From assembly GCF_018691265.1 (NCBI RefSeq), contig NW_024881301.1, forward strand, positions 9,313,752 to 9,377,751: DNA of 64,000 nucleotides. The letters run 5' to 3'. Positions 46,701 through 56,170 of the stretch are shown one piece after another; positions within the stretch are counted from its first letter, which is position 1; every line of letters starts with the position of its first letter. This DNA is from Tyto alba. Lineage: Eukaryota; Chordata; Aves; Strigiformes; Tytonidae. The notes under the pieces are model-generated. The model did no database searches, was not told the origin of the DNA, and saw only the letters and a program-made list of their open reading frames with translations. The position numbers and the translations under genes were made by a program.

Positions 46701-47669
46701 GAAGAATGTCATTTTCATTTCCTTCTTGGATTTTTTGATATCTACATCTTGTTTGCACGGCCTATGTCTTTCTATGTCTTGTACAATTTTCTTGTACAAG
46801 AAACTTGCAGGAAGATTTAGTGGGAAGAAGATGGTTATTTCTGTGAGGTTACTTCGCTGGTGTGGGGTCAATGTAGTGCTAGGATGTTCAGGTTTATCTC
46901 ATAAAATATTTATTTTTAAAAAACAAAACAAAATCAGAACAGCTAGTCAGCAGAAAAGGACAGGAAAAAAAATCAGACTTTTAAAATAAGGAGAAATAAC
47001 ATAATCTGAGGTTAGAGGAAATAAATCAATAAAAGTAATTTTGTGTTATGTGTGAAGGCTTCACAGCCCTCGCTTTCAAGTTTCTGTCAGTTTTACAGTT
47101 TTAATTCACTTACAGAATTTTAAATTGAACCACTTTTGTCCAGTCATCCTTTTTCTTGGGATAGATTATCAAATCTGGCTTTGAAAGACATCACCAAAAT
47201 AGGGATGGACTTTGTAGCCCACCAGAACTGGCCATGTCATATGTATTGAGAGAACATGCTCAGGGATACAGGGAAATGTATAATGTGATGCTGGACCTGG
47301 AGGCATTGGGGATATTGGCTGAATTGCATCTGGGTTTTATAAGTGAATGGTGTGTGTGGAGTGGCCAGGACAATGACACTTGTGAGTTTGAGCTCTGTAT
47401 ACACCCATTTCCTAGGTAAATATTGTGGAAATGAAATAAAGTGGAAGTGAAGCAATGACAAGCATTTTCTTTTCTTGTAAAACATCTGACACCCAAGATT
47501 TGGACTCCTGTCACAAGAGACAACATAAGCTTCATCCAGCATATCTACAAGTGACTCTGCCTCAGACTAAAACCTTTCAAAAAATCTGAAGAAATCAGAA
47601 AACAAAACCAGGACACTTAATAACTCCACAGGCTGGCTGACATAGTGCAGGTGTCAGTATATATACCCT
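43785..47669. other. Non-coding stretch
   Basis: No gene or repeat is recognised. Frames of 90-118 residues near 44004-44360 and 45384-45724 overlap on both strands and look random. A GTAAGG donor-like site at 46158 lacks a convincing exon. Confidence 0.6.
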
Positions 47670-48143
47670 TCAAAGCTCAGTACTTGCTATTTGCCTTGCA
47701 ATGATGCTTGGGGTACTGGTGCTTGACTCAAAGTCAACGCACACCCAGTTGTTTCCTGTTATATTACCTCCAGAGCTTTGCCACTCAATGCTTTTCCATA
47801 GCAGCTGTGATTTGCCATGTAGCACTACAACACAGATCTCTACAACTAGAAAAAAGATCCCCACAACCCTGCAACTCCACAGCAGCTTCCCTTTCATTAC
47901 AACAGCCTCTCTGCCTGCCTCATTGCTGCAGAATACTTTTATAGGTCGATGAGACCAATGACTTTTGTTTAGTGATAATGAATAGGTTCCTTTGCTTGTG
48001 ACCCCTGGGCTACTTAATTTCAGCCTCCCGTGCTCTTGCAGGCCTTGCTGAATGTGTCCAGGGGGAAGCAAGCCCTCTGCATGGACAGCTTGTGCCCAGG
48101 GCGACAGAAAGAATGCCCAGCTCCACCTGTGGCAGCTTTGCAA
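47670..48143 (-). CDS. Longest open frame outside repeats, 157 codons, doubtful
   Basis: A minus-strand frame that opens at a TTG, without an ATG, and runs 157 codons. It contains one hydrophobic segment (VVGIFFLVVEICVVV) that could span a membrane and no known motif. The region is somewhat less AT-rich, which lengthens chance frames, and a competing plus-strand reading exists at 48042-48155. I regard it as probably not a gene. Confidence 0.08.
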   Translation of the reverse strand: MQSCHRWSWAFFLSPWAQAVHAEGLLPPGHIQQGLQEHGRLKLSSPGVTSKGTYSLSLNKSHWSHRPIKVFCSNEAGREAVVMKGKLLWSCRVVGIFFLVVEICVVVLHGKSQLLWKSIEWQSSGGNITGNNWVCVDFESSTSTPSIIARQIASTEL

Positions 48144-48155
48144 ACTCAGTGGTAG
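48042..48155 (+). other. Candidate terminal exon, unassigned
   Basis: A pyrimidine-rich acceptor (CCGTGCTCTTGCAG ending 48041) is followed by 37 open codons ending in TAG at 48153-48155. The peptide is mixed polar with three cysteines and is not recognised. It is one of several such acceptor-plus-open-frame pieces in GC-richer patches, so chance is likely. Confidence 0.15.
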
Positions 48156-48717
48156 CCCGAGGATGCTCCAGTGAGGAAACAGGAGCTTCAGAGAGGCCTG
48201 TCCAGCTCATTCATTGACAAAAATGAGTGATGGACAGAAGACCCCGTAACTGGAACATCTTCTTCCTCAAAGCTCTCTGGACATTAAATACTTTTAGGAA
48301 TCAGATTCCTTTTCTTGTAACCTACAGAAATATTTTTTTTCAGAGCAGTTTCCTATTTCAGACATTTTGTGAACAAATCTGAAGCAGTGAGGTTCTCTAG
48401 CTGGAATGAAGAGGCCAGTTTACATTTGTCAGTAGATTCCCCAAAGGGAATTTCTGGGAAAAGACAGAAATGGTTTATGAGTCCTTAAATGAAGGAGTAT
48501 CAGAGATATTGAAAGCAATGGTATTGCTGCTTAAGTAATCAGGGGATTTTTCTCTCTTTTTAGAAGCTTATCAAGAAAATAAATGAAGCCAATAAGCATC
48601 ATCACTAGCTCTGCCAACACTCTTAAGCACCGAGATCCACTGAAGGCAAGCAAAAGCACCGAAGCCCCTTTGACCCCCCGTAAACTAACTAATTTGTGGA
48701 GAAGCGTTAAAACAACA
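48156..48717. other. Non-coding stretch leading into the CpG island
   Basis: Nothing recognisable; composition rises from AT-rich to balanced towards 48700. Confidence 0.6.
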
Positions 48718-48920
48718 AGCGGCCACGGGAGAGGCCGTGCGTCCGTCCCTCCCCGCCCCCCCGCGGTCTGCTCACCCTTTCCGCCCCCCCTCCTCTTTCC
48801 CTCTCCCGTGGCCACCAGGTGGGGCAGCGGAGCTCCGCTCCCCCCAACGCCGAGCGCAGCCGGGGACCTCACCCCCCTAGCCTCCCCTCGCCTGGTAACA
48901 GGCAGCCGGGCTGCTGGAAA
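48718..48920. promoter_or_regulatory. CpG island with GC boxes
   Basis: About 200 bp at roughly 75% G+C with about 18 CpGs, the only such block in the window. It contains SP1/KLF-type GC boxes (CCCCGCCCCC at 48751-48760; CCGCCCCCCC at 48781-48790) and a CTCF-like site at 48809. It meets the usual size and density criteria for a small unmethylated CpG island and may be the start of a transcript, in either direction. No TATA box or clear first exon with a strong donor is visible; the only nearby plus-strand donor is a weak GTAACA at about 48895. Confidence 0.6.
48809..48827 (+). promoter_or_regulatory. CTCF-like binding motif in CpG island
   Basis: TGGCCACCAGGTGGGGCAG matches the CTCF core CCASYAGRKGGCRS at 13 of 14 positions and also has the upstream TGG preferred by the factor. 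It points right, opposite to the CTCF-like site at 20566. Confidence 0.5.
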
Positions 48921-48923
48921 CTT

Positions 48924-49210
48924 AAAAAAAAAAAAAAAACAAAACAAAAACAAACAAAACAAACCACAAACAAACAAAAAAAAAAAACAAAACAAACAAA
49001 CAAACAAACAAACAAAAAACAAACAAAACAAAACAAACAAACAAAAAAACCCAAAACAAACAAACAAAAAAAAAACCAAAACAAGAACAAAACACCACCA
49101 CCAACAGAAAAAAAAACAACCAAACAAACCAAGCCAAATAAAAATCCCAAACAAACAAAAAGCACCACCAATAAAATCAAAGCAAACGCCCCACTCCCCA
49201 CGTCCTCCCC
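48924..49210. repeat. A/C-only low-complexity tract, (CAAA)n-like
   Basis: From 48924 to 49084 the plus strand is built only of A and C (161 bases), largely as CAAA/CAAAA units. The tract continues to about 49210 with rare G and T and a few CACCAC units. It abuts the CpG island. Open frames across it (for example 48531-49298 minus, 48583-49224 plus) are caused by the absence of stop codons in such sequence. Confidence 0.95.
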
Positions 49211-49649
49211 CCCAAAAAAAATAAAAAGGAGCAAACTGCCTCCATCCCCTTGCAAACGCCAGAAGCTGAAACACCCAGAGTTTCTTCTTGCGTGGCAATA
49301 GGAAGAGCAGAAATCAGTGCAAACTTCTCTGGAAGTGTGTCTTGCAGAACTGGTTCCTCGCTGGTATTTGGCATTGATCTGTTCATCAGAGCCCTCCACT
49401 TCATCTGGGAAATTGCAGGTTTGTTACAGCATCTCAAGATCATCCTTATGAGTCCTGCATTTTCATAAGTAAATAATTAAAAGTAAAAATACAGCCTAGA
49501 CCACTGATATAATTGCATCTAACCTATACTATAGGGGTCAGAAGACATCACCATTTTTCAAATACCAGAGTGTGAGAGGAAATCAAATTAATCTTCACTT
49601 ATCAGAATCACTGGCATGAGAAGCAAAGGGTAGGAAAAGCAGGATAAAG
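49211..49649. other. Non-coding stretch
   Basis: Nothing recognisable apart from a C-run/A-run at 49207-49218 that closes the low-complexity zone. Confidence 0.6.
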
Positions 49650-50100
49650 GCCCCAGTATCATGCGAAATTCTGCCTCATAAAGTGAGCAAACTCCTGCCC
49701 ACATCGTTTTGCAGTTTGTTTACTTGTGGCTTCATTAAAATTGCATGAAGATCCAATGACTAGATTTTGTTAATGGCCCACAGAGGGACAATCATTGCTG
49801 GAGCCTGAACACTGTGATCCATTTTCCCTAATTATTACTTTGTAACCGTTTCTAATTTGACAGCTCCTGCTGAACAAGGCTTCATTTATTTTGTTTCATT
49901 GTTTCGTGTAAGGAAACATCAGATAAGCGTAACAGCAGAGCATTAATAAGGAGACCCACTAATTTGAAACATACATTAATCGCATGTTAAGAGCACATAA
50001 TGGCCTTCATTAGAGCCGCTGGAAAGATTTTTCATTGTAGAATCCCTTTAAACGGGTATAAATCACAGGGATGTGTTGCACGCTTAACAAGGACCAGGAA
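49650..50100. promoter_or_regulatory. Putative conserved enhancer
   Basis: An AT-rich block that keeps about ten CpGs and is dense in developmental factor motifs. It has homeodomain TAAT/ATTA cores (TAATTATTA near 49829, CATTAATAAGG near 49941, CATTAATCGCATG near 49975), a perfect forkhead TGTTTAC at 49717-49723, and SOX-like AACAAGG at about 49873 and 50086. Such motif clusters with retained CpG are typical of conserved non-coding elements. It starts about 700 bp from the CpG island. Confidence 0.4.
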
Positions 50101-50379
50101 GAATATCTAATACCTTGTGGCCTACAAGTCAAGAATGGAGAGGGGCAAAGAGGTTTATTTTCCTCCTTGGCTCTATTTTATAACCGTCAAAAAGATGGGA
50201 TAAAGATGGATATATTTGCTCATGATGAAGTCATTTCTAAACTTGTCAGTGAGCTTTGTGGGGTTTAGTTGTTTTCCTTAGAATAGAAACATTTGGGGTG
50301 GTCAGGTGTTTCTAAAAATCCAATGTAACTCATGGCTTTTTGCAGGCTGTAACATAAAATTAGGTATTTCTAAAGCTGT

Positions 50380-51960
50380 AATGTGAGAATGTATGACTGC
50401 AAGGGTCAGCAAGTCCAGTCTCCTGCTAACTCAGTCAACCATATCAATATATCTTTCATGAACTCATGGAGTCCTATCGTAAATGTATTAGGGTATTTAA
50501 TTTTGATCCTTTTTATTCCTGTAACCTAATTTTAGAAGTTTATTCCAAAACTCCATTTTATTGACTTGTCTCAAAATTTGTGTCATCGGGAAATTTAATT
50601 ATCTTACCCTTCTACTTCCTGTTATCCCATTCCTTATTAATTTTGAGATATGACTAGTCTATCTACAGTCTAAAAGTACTTGGCATTTGCATATTAGTTT
50701 TCATGCCCTTATCTCTGCTACTACAGTGACCATTAGTTTTTTTCATGGTGTTTACCCCATTCTATGAAAATATGTTTGATTTCAAGCTTAAATTTGCTAA
50801 GTTAAACAGGGCAGTCCATTTTGATCTCATTTGGTAAAATAGGATTATTCCTTGCCTGCATTCCAATTTGTCTTTTTTTGAGTGTAAATGATTGAAATTA
50901 TAAATTCTTCTCCAAATGGAATTTCCTCAATGCTTTGCACAGTCACATTAACACGTCTTTATTGCCCCTGGAAATACTGTAACAGATAAATCCTTGGATT
51001 TTGTTGTTGTTGTTGTTTTTGTTTTTGCTGTTGCAACACATTAGTAGATTGTAGTTCTCCTAACAGTGCATTCATTTGCCCAGACATTTTTATCATTTTT
51101 AGCTCTCAGCTGATGATGAGTCAGCTTGGAGCAGTCATTTTTGCTATCTTTTTACTGAGGCATGATTTGCACTTCTGCACATTGCACTTTTGAATTTAAA
51201 CTATTTCTATCTTTCCAAGCCTCATGATCATTCAGTTATTCCCATAAAATATTCTGATCTTCCTCAGATATTGGCAGTGTCTCAAAATTCATGTTATCAG
51301 GAAGTTTGTTCACCTCACACTGTTTTGCATTAGCCAGTTCCTTACTTGCTCTGTTATTTAACTAACTCTTGTCTTCTCCAGTGTGGTCTGCTTTAAATGT
51401 CTCATTGAAGTTCACATAGATTAGATGTATTGTTCCTGCTTACTCTAGACCTTTAATTACCTTGTTTCATACAGATATTAAACTGACCTCAGTCTGCTGC
51501 AGTTTATCCTCTTTCCCCTTCCCTTCCCTTTCTTTATTCTTTCCTTCATAGTTTGATCTAGAGCCCAGTGTAATACAGAGGTCAGACTAATGGGCTTGTG
51601 GTAGTCTGAAACACTGCACATTCTTAAATATAGCTACTAAATTTGTTATCCTCTGGTTGCACAGCAATATCCCTTCCCATTGTTGCAGTGCCTATTTAGT
51701 GAAGAAAATCCATCAGCAATCAAATCCAGCAATACCTGGGTCATACCTTCACCTGTCCATATCTGAGGTCTTTGTATTTTCCTCCTCTCTCCCAAAACAT
51801 TGTACAGTTCTCTACTCAATTTTGTCACCAAACATGCTCAGCCTATTCACCAACATCCGATGAGCAGGACTGCTTCTGTCAACCTCTTCACAATAGTTTT
51901 GCACTGTTGGGATGTTGAGCTGTCTTATCTTATTTTCCTTGTCTCTTAAACTTTTGGCAC
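50380..51960 (-). mobile_element. Very old CR1/L3-type LINE relic
   Basis: Pieces in the antisense order of a CR1-like LINE can be picked out: CAGCAAGTCCAGTCTCCTGC near 50410 (3' region), then TGGTCTGCTTTAAATG with GAAGTTCACATAGATTAG near 51390, AGCCCAGTGTAATACAGAGG with AGACTAATGGGCTTGTGG near 51570, and CTACTAAATTTGTTATCCTC near 51635 (inside the reverse transcriptase frame). Order and spacing agree with a long, extremely diverged minus-strand copy. The central part 50600-51250 is not recognisable and could be separate DNA. No frame survives. Confidence 0.4.
51001..51035. repeat. (TTG)n short microsatellite
   Basis: Four TTG units then TTTTTG units. Confidence 0.85.
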
Positions 51961-53889
51961 ACAGTCCTTAGAAATATTTGTCCTCTCTCAGGTGTTTTAG
52001 TTTCTCCATTTTGCCACCAGTGTACCTTCCAGGGGTGTATAATAAATGTGTCCTCTTCTGCCCTGTGTTACACGATGGCTCAGCTCTGACACTGCAGGCT
52101 CTCACCTGACGTCCCATAGAACTGCAGGGGATGTCTCTAGCACCAATGGGCTGTTGTTACCAACTCTGAACTTTGGGTTTGAATTGTAACAAATGTTCAC
52201 TGCCTAAGAAAGAAAGGGGTCCCCATACTGTCACTACCAGCTCAGAGAAATCTGTGTAATGACCACTCTGGTCAGGGAAAATTAAGCAACAGCCTAAAAA
52301 TCAGAGCTCATCTTAGAAGGCACTGTACAATACGTGGTTTGCAAGAACAGTCTGCTTAGACAAGAGGAGTATTTCTGGCTTTTAACAAAAATTGCCGTGG
52401 TTGTTTCATTACACTCAGATCATATTAAAAGGACATCAACCCTGGTAGGCCATGTTGCTGACTCCATACAGTGGACACAGTATGTGTTATGCTCACATAG
52501 AGCAATAATAGCAGTTATTTGCTGTAGGGAGGCAAAATTCCTTCCTCTCTGTTTTCACTCTGGACACCTCAATGACAGCGTGGTACCAAAATAACAGGCA
52601 GTTGTTTCTCACAGAGTCCCCCAGTTTTGCTCTCACTGGCTGTGCCCTGCTTCATTACTGACATTCGTGTTTTCTTTTTCTGGCTGACTCCACCCTCCCA
52701 CTCTCTAGTTTTATTCTAAACACGGTTGAATCACCTTTTAACTGTATTTCCTCATTAGTTTCTATTAGCAAATGTCTCCCAACCTTCTAGCCACAGAAAG
52801 ATAAGCAAGTGATCAATCCCTGTTCATTCTGGGATAGATATATCAGTGCATCAGTTTGCAGGTAGTGAGGGGCACTGCATGAGCAGCCATCCTCTAGAGG
52901 AGGCAGCGTGGTTAGCTGAGAGGACTCTGCTCTCTCATTACTTTCAGGAGAGAAGAAAGGTACCAGCCCTAAATCCAGTTCATGACCTGATCTGTAACTT
53001 TGCTGCCAGGGGAGTCCCAGCGAAGCATGTACGAAGTTGTCCTTGCTTTTCAGGAACCATTGCCTGCGTGCAGGAGTGATACAAAGGAGGAGGAGGAGTT
53101 CATCATGGTCCACCACTCTTCTTCCTGGTGCCACTGTATTCACGTAGTCCCATTATGTTTGATGATTTCCCACTGACATTAATTTCAGCCTGGCTGGTTG
53201 GGGTGTGCAGCAGCTCTGCCTCCATTGTGTTTGCCAGGAGCTTCCTGATTTGTTGTAATAAACTGTACTGAATGGTGCTTCTCCGACTGCCTTCATCTTT
53301 AAATATGACCCTTTTTCAGGTAATATCCTCAACACAGATCCCTGATAACTGAGACGAGAAGCAAATTTTAGACCAAATTTTCCATATTACATTTAAATTT
53401 CCATTCTGGTGGTTTTTGTCTTTTTTTTTTTTTTTTTTTTTTTGCCTTACCATCTTCCTTTGTTAGTATTACAAGTACATTATTACCACAGGGTAGGAAT
53501 ATATTTATGGATTTAAGGAGAAGTGAAACAAGTTAAGCCATAAGTATTTTCATCTAATTCTTGCCATTTGTCAGTTACAATTTCTCCTGTAAATAATAAT
53601 TTTAATACTTTAATTTGTTTCCTTTTTCTATATATTTTTTAATCAACTCTTGACTTTCTTATGCCCTTCCAAGTGGTGACTCACTCTGATTTCCTGACTT
53701 ACGTTTTCCTAACTTACAGACATTTCCTTCTCTCCCCCCCACTCTCCAAATTCTAATGAAATAACTTCCTTTTAATGCCATTTATTAACAGGTTTTGTAC
53801 CTAGATTATACCTTCATCTAACTTGAACACACTTCTCCCTATTTTTTGGTGTTTCTGAATATCTTGAGCCAAACCTCTTAAAGAGCATT
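51961..53889. other. Non-coding stretch with poly-T
   Basis: No gene is recognised. A 23-base poly-T is at 53421-53443. Frames at 52787-53143 (minus) and 52846-53079 (plus) overlap and look random. A CRE-like TGACGTCC lies at about 52108. Confidence 0.6.
53421..53443. repeat. Poly-T tract
   Basis: Twenty-three consecutive T. Confidence 0.92.
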
Positions 53890-54060
53890 CCAGTTGCATA
53901 GAGCGCTGGATTTTTGGCAACCCATCCACTACAGCAGGTACTTTGGAGTGCAAATGACATCTGTGTGTTTGAGTAACCCACTAATGAAAATAAGTGATCT
54001 CCACATGCAAATTAATTCAGGATCCAAGGCTGGCCTCCCTCCTTTCTTTGTTCTGTTTTG
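53890..54060. promoter_or_regulatory. Possible conserved element with POU octamer
   Basis: A perfect octamer ATGCAAAT at 54005-54012 overlaps a TTAATT homeodomain core, the arrangement bound by POU proteins. Nearby are CCCACTAATGAAAAT and GAGCGC. A plus-strand frame of 115 residues (53894-54241) spans it without a known motif. Confidence 0.25.
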
Positions 54061-56117
54061 TATCCCAGACAGCTACTGCCATGTATTACTGTCCATAAAA
54101 GTGAAGCTGGGCCAAGCCCAACAAATTCAGAAGCTGTCTGAAAATCTTTTCACAGCTTTTTATCTTCTGGTTACAAGCTCAATGTTAAAATTATCTCTGT
54201 TCCAAAAATACTGTGGTAAACATTTATCTCTTTTCAAATAGATAATTTGCAATTTTTAGTTGTTGTTTATTAAAAATCTTGTCAGACCCAGATCTCCTGC
54301 AATATTGTAGTGTTTTGCAATGCTTAGTTTCCAATAGCTACCTTGTTAGATTGACCTGCATAACTTCCCTCATTAATTACTGCTGCTCTTAAAGACAGGT
54401 ATAGCTTTCAATTTGTGTTGATTTCTATAAAAGTCTTCACTTTTGATTAATAACCTACAGCTTGTTTAAATTGTTATGGCCTCTTGGGCAGTGTTAGTCT
54501 GAAAAAAAATCTCATAAGCACAATGGTGGGAGGTAAAGAAATATATTACATGGGCAGCTTCACATCACTATTGTAAGAACTTTGCATTTAGCTTCTAGAA
54601 GTAATTTCCATTCTAGAAGGAAAAAAAACATATAACCCATAGAAACCCATTAAAAAGAAAAAAAAAAAAAACAAATCTGGGGTGTATTTACACATTCTAG
54701 CACCTCACAATTTCATTTTTCATTCTGGAAAGAGAAGATGAGAGAATTTAAAAAATATTTCTACAGTAAAGATTTTGGGCTATAAAATAACTTCTTGCAA
54801 GCATCTCATATTTGATCATTCTCCTAAAATGGCAGATGTTTGAGACCTCAGTGTGCTTGGGTAAATTTATACTTAGAAAATGTGATTTTCTAAGAAGTTG
54901 CTACTACAGGTATAGATTATGCCAAAAGAAAGTATCTAGTTACAGTTGCCATTGCCTGCTAGGGAGTACTTTGGATTCCTTCTTAAAATATTTCCTCTGT
55001 GTTGCCAGGAACCCCATAAGCAGCCTTTGAAGCAGAGCTGTTTTGTTGGATCTCTTATTTTGACTTAGCTAAAAAGTTGTTTTCCATTCTTTGATGATTA
55101 GCAAGAAAAGGTTTTGATTTTTTTTTTTTTTTAACATAGTTGCAGGGGTTTTTTTTGTTTGGTTTGGGGGCTTTGTACTGAGATTCCTACAATTAAATCT
55201 TCATTTGACAGATATCAAATGATCACTACTGACTTCAGGGGAGCTACTTTGCCTTACAAAACCAGATGGTATAATACTTTATACCATATCATAGATCTTT
55301 TTGCTAATAAATTGTAGTGAAGCTAAAAACATGATGCTAGAAGAGATGGGAAATGATCCTTTAGTTTGTGTTTTGGTTTGTCTGAGTATCTCTGTATTTT
55401 TTCTGATCTATGTCTGTAAAATCTCTTTCTAAAAATCCTTTGGATAAGGGGAATTTGCAACCTGTGTAGATTTTGTGTCTCGTGTCACACAGGATGTCAC
55501 TTCATGACTGGAAAGTTTTCTACTCGCTCTTTGCCTTGTATTAAATTTTTTTTTGTCTCTTCTCCTGTTTGCTCAGGGCACAGAAAACAATTAAACAATC
55601 TCCTTTTTAGGACAATCCTTTATTTACTGTCAAGCTGTTATCATATTTTCTTCTCCCTACCTCTTTTCTTAACATCTCTCACTTGTTTTCACTACCTGGA
55701 CTAAACTGTATGTATTTCTTTTAATATAAGATACTTACTCACTTTCCTATTCAATAATGACACACAATCTACACACTGTGAGTATTTTTTGCAGCTGCTA
55801 TACATCCACATTGTGGTGATTTTGTCTTGACTGTAAATCTTAATTCTTCTTAGGACTGTATTACCTGGAGAAAAAGTAAAATCCCATTACTAAAGTGGAG
55901 TTGTATCATGTTACCAGCTAAGTTAGTTACAGTGTTAAGACAAGAAAACAAGTTTGATTTGACATAATCAATATCTGATGAATCAGTAACTGGTCCTTAA
56001 AAAAAAATCTCAGTATTATCTTGGTGTCTATAAACTAGCTGTTTTAGGGTCTTTTCATTGACTAGTTTATCGCCATCTATCTTGTTACTTAGATGAACTT
56101 CTTCATAAGTCCCTGTC
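54061..56117. other. AT-rich non-coding stretch
   Basis: Nothing recognisable except short A or T runs (about 54658-54671 and 55119-55132). Confidence 0.6.
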
Positions 56118-56170
56118 TTTTATCCTCATACAAAAAAAATGCATGTCCCTTTTATCCTCATACAAAAAAA
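56118..56170. repeat. 32-bp tandem duplication
   Basis: TTTTATCCTCATACAAAAAA occurs at 56118 and again at 56150, with similar CTGTC/ATGTCCC lead-ins. Two nearly identical units show a fairly recent local duplication. Confidence 0.85.

Noticed and set aside
48531..49399. Frames of 160-255 residues across the CpG island and A/C tract
   Set aside because: Caused by the absence of stop codons in GC-rich and A/C-only DNA; the products are lysine/asparagine or phenylalanine/cysteine low-complexity strings.
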